Origin: Conoideocrella luteorostrata
Lineage: Eukaryota > Ascomycota > Sordariomycetes > Hypocreales > Clavicipitaceae
Assembly (NCBI GenBank): GCA_032433595.1
Contig: JASWJB010000274.1
Location: forward strand, 1-60,389
Direction: 5' to 3'
Length of the DNA: 60,389 nt
A model generated the notes under the pieces. The model had not been told where the DNA came from. It made no database searches and worked only from the letters and a program-made list of their open reading frames with translations. Every line of letters starts with the position of its first letter. Within the stretch, counting starts at the first letter, position 1. A program made the position numbers and the translations under genes. Of the stretch, positions 56,269 through 60,389 are shown piece after piece.

Positions 56269-57306
56269 AGTCGAGATAAACGCATAAACAAAATTTCCTT
56301 AAGATGTTATATTTTTTTGTCATGTTGGCTCTCCTCAAAGTAGCAACCTGCTTACCAAGGATCATCGAGTCATCAGGATGGAATAGATGCCGATTAGTCG
56401 CGCTAACGAGTTTTATATCTACGTCAGCAGAAGGCACAAGGCAGATACGGGCAAAGGCTCTCCGGATTCTTGCTAGTAGCAGTCATTTACGAACGTTAAC
56501 GAGATGGAACCAAGGTGGATAATAGGCGGACTCAAGAAGGCGCAAGTCCGGTTTGAAATACTGTACGAAAATATGTGCGTTTGGAATTTGCATATCTATA
56601 GTTACTTTGGACCGAACGTCGCGGGTTGGGGCTAAAGCGAAAGATATCAGTGTGTGGCGACTATGACGGTTCTTTGCTCACAAATCCTCTTCAACGGTTT
56701 ATGGTAGCAAATCTTGCAGTGTGGTTGCTATTACATGGGGGCAACAAGGTATGATGAGACGACGTGACAAGTTCACGCTCGATTGGCACGAGACACGTGA
56801 TAGATCTGACTTATGGAAGGACACTAGAAGTTAGAGTATAGAAATGTTTATCAATCATAGAATTCTACATCTGAGCGAGGGTCAAGATATGTTTGCGATA
56901 GCCGTGAAGCTCGCAATAGCTTAGCAAGAAAAGCTCAGTCAGTTTGTAGCATCTTGCTGGTAAAGGCCCCAAGACGGCGAATATAAATAAGTATACCTGG
57001 CAGCATACATGGTCTATACCATTTGCGTACGCAATTTCGCCGTGGATGACCAGTATGTGACGGAGACACTGTATCTAACCAGCGAGACCTGTTCAATTTA
57101 GCTGATCTGGTGGTCTATCAAAGCAAAGCGCTAGTCTCATGACCGCGCCGGACCATAAGTAGCGGGTCTCTCTTCACACATCAAGAGCAGAGGCTTCACG
57201 GATACTCGAGCGAACCCAAATATATGTAATCTTTAATCTTTTCTATTTTTAACACTAAATTGAGCCGAGAAAGCACCTGTCATCGGTATTGTGACTTTAG
57301 CAGCTC
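56269..57306. terminator. Convergent intergenic region between PKS and monooxygenase
   Basis: The two genes point towards each other across this 1-kb AT-rich gap, which must hold both 3' ends. No further gene (transporter, regulator or second enzyme) is seen in it. Confidence 0.45.
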
Positions 57307-59521
57307 CTATGAGCTACCCGGGTACGTCCTCGAGACCATACACTTTAGATCTTCTAATGTTACGTCGCTATTCAAACAACCAGCAATATGTTGGTCCGGC
57401 CTTATCAGTAATGCATTTCCCGCTGAAAAGCCTCCTTTGTCCTCAAACAAGCTTTGCTGGTCCCTATCCATGAACTCAAAGTCCTCATCTACCGACCATA
57501 GAGCCAACTTGACATTCGATTTAGCCAGAAATACTTGTTTCAAGCCCTTGTATCGATTCAGCCAGACCAAACGACGGGGGACGATTAGAGTCAACGAATC
57601 GAATGCACACAGGTCTAGAATGGAGTATTGACGGCTCTGGACCTCATTCTGCGTGAATTCCTCAACATAAGACACGTCAATGGCGGGGAGACTTTGTCCA
57701 CGACGGTCACTGCGAGGCCTGATCCAGGCATGTGGCAGACGAGCACCGTTTTGAAACTTGGAAGTAAAGTCGGAAGCATTAGATGGAGGTACCTTGCTGC
57801 CATAAACGTATCCAATATGTATCTCCAACTATATGACGGTCAGCTGGAATCGTAACCATTAGTTTAAGTCCCGGGTCACCACTTACGTTATCGAAGTGCT
57901 CCCTCTGGCCCTCCACCTCTCGAGCGATCACGGCCTTCTGGGCGGGGTCGTGAATACAGCTCTGCAGGTTTGCTCTGGCCTCCACCACATCATCGATACC
58001 GGCTGTACCTAAAGCTTTGAGGAAGGAGAAAATCTTCTCCCCGTTCTTGATACTTTGCGCAGAATTAATCAGGGCTATCGGTCGTCTCTCTGCTTCATAA
58101 CTTTCCAGGATCAAACGGTCGGCCCATCCGTGATGGACCGCAGCAATCTTGTAAGCAAGATTGTGCGCATCAGCAAGACCAGAGTTTAGCCCGAGCCCTC
58201 CAGTTGGTGGGAAGGAGTGAGCAGCATCGCCGACCAAGAATACATTTCCATTCTGGTATTGTTTGGCTATTTTTCTGCTCAAGAGCCAGGGACGGTAGCT
58301 CAGAACCTCGAAGTCTATATCGTGTCCGATGGCCGCCGAGACGCACGATCGTGCAAGTTCTTGAGACCATGTATTGACTGGTTGCTTCTTGGACTGTTTG
58401 TGGTGGCTTAGTTCGACATTATGTGAAAATAAGGTACGATTATTCACTCACATCGAAATTACTAATCAGGACCTGGCTCCCAGCTAGGTCGTACGCAATA
58501 ATGAAGCCTGAGCAGGCGGGATCCAGAATCCAGTGTAACATGCCCACACGATCGCCCACAACAGGACGGAGGTCTGACTTGATGTGAATAGTCATCATTG
58601 TCTCGTCTGGTGTTCACATTAGCAAAGATGCTGATTTTTATATTTCTTTGAATGGGATGCTAGCACTTACATCCTTCTTCACCTTCACACTCAATGTTGA
58701 GATCCTGCCGAACTTGACTCTTGGCGCCATCGCATGCGAGCAGGTGCTTCGAGTTGATGCTCCACCGGGTTTTGGTGGACCGCTCCTCCAAAGTGGCTGT
58801 CACAACGTCCTCGTTCTGTTTAGATCAATATTAGTAAGCCCGCAAATGATGCAGTGCTTTGGCTTGAGATTGGGATTGCGTGCCTGCTGACAAGAGACAA
58901 AAGCCACATTTTTTCTTATCTCCACATTTGGATCCTGCTCAAGAGCTTGAGCTAAAAACGCCTCGAAATCGGGCTGACAAATGTTGTGTATCATCTAATT
59001 GAATTTCACACAGATTAACATTCGCATTCCGGGAGGCCCGCAAGGGGATGGGGGAGGGAAGGGGGAGATCGGCTCACTTCAGGAGTATGTTGTAATACTT
59101 CCTTGTCCATCCTCTCGTAAGGCAAGATGCCTATTCTCTCACCGCTAAGATTCGTCACAAAATTTACCCATTGAGCATCAGAGCGAGGAGTTCCCAACTT
59201 GCGCATGGCATTGGTGTCGAGGCCGAATTGACGACATATCTCCAGACTGCGAGGGCTCAAAGCATGCGCCTTAGGTGCTTCCAGACGCTCAGGATATTTT
59301 TCAACGAGCATGGACTGTACTGCAAATGCAGGTTAATGGTTCGATCGTCAAGTATAAGCTCGTATTAGAGGGCCGGTGGCGTACTTACTCCCCAGTTTCG
59401 AGAGCATGTAGGCGGAGAGCAGTCCAGTTGGACCACCTCCAACAATAAGCACAGGCACCTGAAGTTTCGAGGAGCCGACAGGTTTCGTGCCATCGATATC
59501 AGTCAGCAAAAACCCAGGCAT
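57307..59521 (-). CDS. FAD-dependent aromatic (phenol 2-monooxygenase-like) hydroxylase
   Basis: Minus-strand exons 59521-59389, 59319-59078, 58994-58884, 58815-58671, 58606-58452, 58393-57887 and 57828-57307 encode 604 residues. The three flavoprotein hydroxylase motifs are present: the dinucleotide fold VLIVGGGPTGLLSAY (GxGxxG 28-33), the DG motif LLACDGAKSQVR (D191-G192) and the GD motif VFLVGDAAHSFPPTGGLGLN (G317-D318). EKYPERLEAPKAHALSPRSL after the first splice is typical of phenol hydroxylase relatives. The last ~170 residues fit the thioredoxin-like C-terminal domain. Intron 3 needs a GC donor (CAG|GCACGC), because no GT is available. Family knowledge: NAD(P)H- and O2-dependent hydroxylation of a phenolic ring. 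Next to the type III PKS it plausibly modifies that product. Confidence 0.9.
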
Positions 59522-60389
59522 CCTGACACTGTGCGAATAATTTGAATGGAAATCTAAAATAGGGATGCTAAAACTCAAAACACGGCATTTATCGGTACCT
59601 GCTCTTATCGGTCCAAGTCTAGAGATAAGAAACGTTTTTGTTTTAATAACAAAAAGATGTGAGCGTTGATTCGGTTTTATATGCGTAGACCACTATATTT
59701 TTGTCGGATGTCACATCCACTGCACCAAAGTGCAAAAGTGTGTGCTCACTAAATGTTCATTCAGTAAGATGTAATCGAGTCTTGTATCCGACAATTTACG
59801 CTATTCTTCTTGTTCCATTTTAGATTTTTTTGCTACCACTTGTTGCATGTCGGCTTTACCGCAAGCTTGTACTTGAGCTGCCCTTTCTTCCACTCCTTGT
59901 TCCACAACCGCTAGCCCCTGTCTTAAAATCCTTCCATCACATCACCCTAAGCACTGATGCAGACTAAATAATCGGAAGTGGACTAGCGATGTTTTATAAA
60001 CGAATTTAATCTGTAGGTTAGGATCCACTCTTGTGCGCCTACCTGATCGGGTTCCAGAACCGGAGGGATTAGTCGGCGATTTTTGTCCCGCTTTTCCTAC
60101 TTTGGTAGTTTTGTACTCCGTAAAAACCTGGCATTTACTCCGTACATCTAACTTTAATATTTACTTGGGGTGAACACCACTGCTTCTCGATGAAACCTAG
60201 AACTGAACTTCTTGCTTAGCGTGTAGTGCTTATATTTTAAGTGCCGGTCCGGCGGCCCATACGCTGTCCCAGCGAACTCAGTAAGAATTGACTTATAGCT
60301 GGTCTTCGTTGCTGCGCCTCAAGCAATCCCATCGCACCGGATGGGTTAACTGGCGGTAAGTTGCAGTTGGGGGTTGGTTTTGGGGGGTG
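59522..60389. promoter_or_regulatory. Upstream region of the monooxygenase gene, to the window edge
   Basis: No gene is recognised up to the end of the window. Short boxes ACTCCGTA occur twice near 60115-60145. The monooxygenase promoter should lie in the left part. Further cluster genes could begin beyond the edge. Confidence 0.4.

Overview
The window reads as chromosomal DNA of a filamentous ascomycete (Pezizomycotina). Protein genes are split by short introns of about 50-120 bp with GT...AG ends and fungal branch sites (CTAAC/CTAAT), and many encoded families are typical of these fungi: a Dfg5/Dcw1-like GH76 wall enzyme, a UstYa-like protein, a DUF3176 membrane protein, a fungal rhodopsin-domain membrane protein, a 14-TM MFS carrier, an ochratoxinase-like amidohydrolase and a type III polyketide synthase. 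No operons, rRNA, convincing tRNA or CRISPR arrays were seen. I rebuilt exon structures by hand; every spliced model given with exon coordinates keeps one open frame to its stop.

Layout. 1-5 kb is a gene graveyard: a decayed methyltransferase, an F-box-like relic, a frameshifted ORF and a ~600-bp foldback element. 5-10 kb carries a thiamine-diphosphate enzyme with a likely mitochondrial presequence and a small four-helix membrane protein. 10-18 kb carries two secreted proteins, a solo LTR and the GH76 enzyme. 19.4-25 kb is a 1758-residue GHKL-ATPase protein ending in a NO VEIN-type (NOV_C/DUF3883) domain, convergent with an MFS transporter (25.5-27.5 kb). 28.7-35.7 kb holds the rhodopsin-domain protein, the UstYa-like protein, a newly modelled 80-residue secreted protein and the amidohydrolase. 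37-47.4 kb holds a second solo LTR, a TPR relic, a beta-lactamase-like hydrolase, a DUF1399/glycine-rich-domain-type protein and the DUF3176 protein. 47.5-53.5 kb is AT-rich repeat debris with a decayed helicase-associated element and a third solo LTR. 55-59.5 kb is a convergent pair: an intronless type III PKS and a seven-exon aromatic-type FAD monooxygenase, a candidate two-gene natural-product locus.

How the parts fit. The window looks like an accessory, possibly subtelomeric, region: secreted and membrane proteins and metabolic islands separated by transposon remnants. The parts most worth following are the PKS/monooxygenase pair, the UstYa-like protein next to a Kex2-site-bearing small secreted protein, and the giant GHKL-ATPase/NOV_C protein. 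Family names come from recognising motifs by eye, not from searches.
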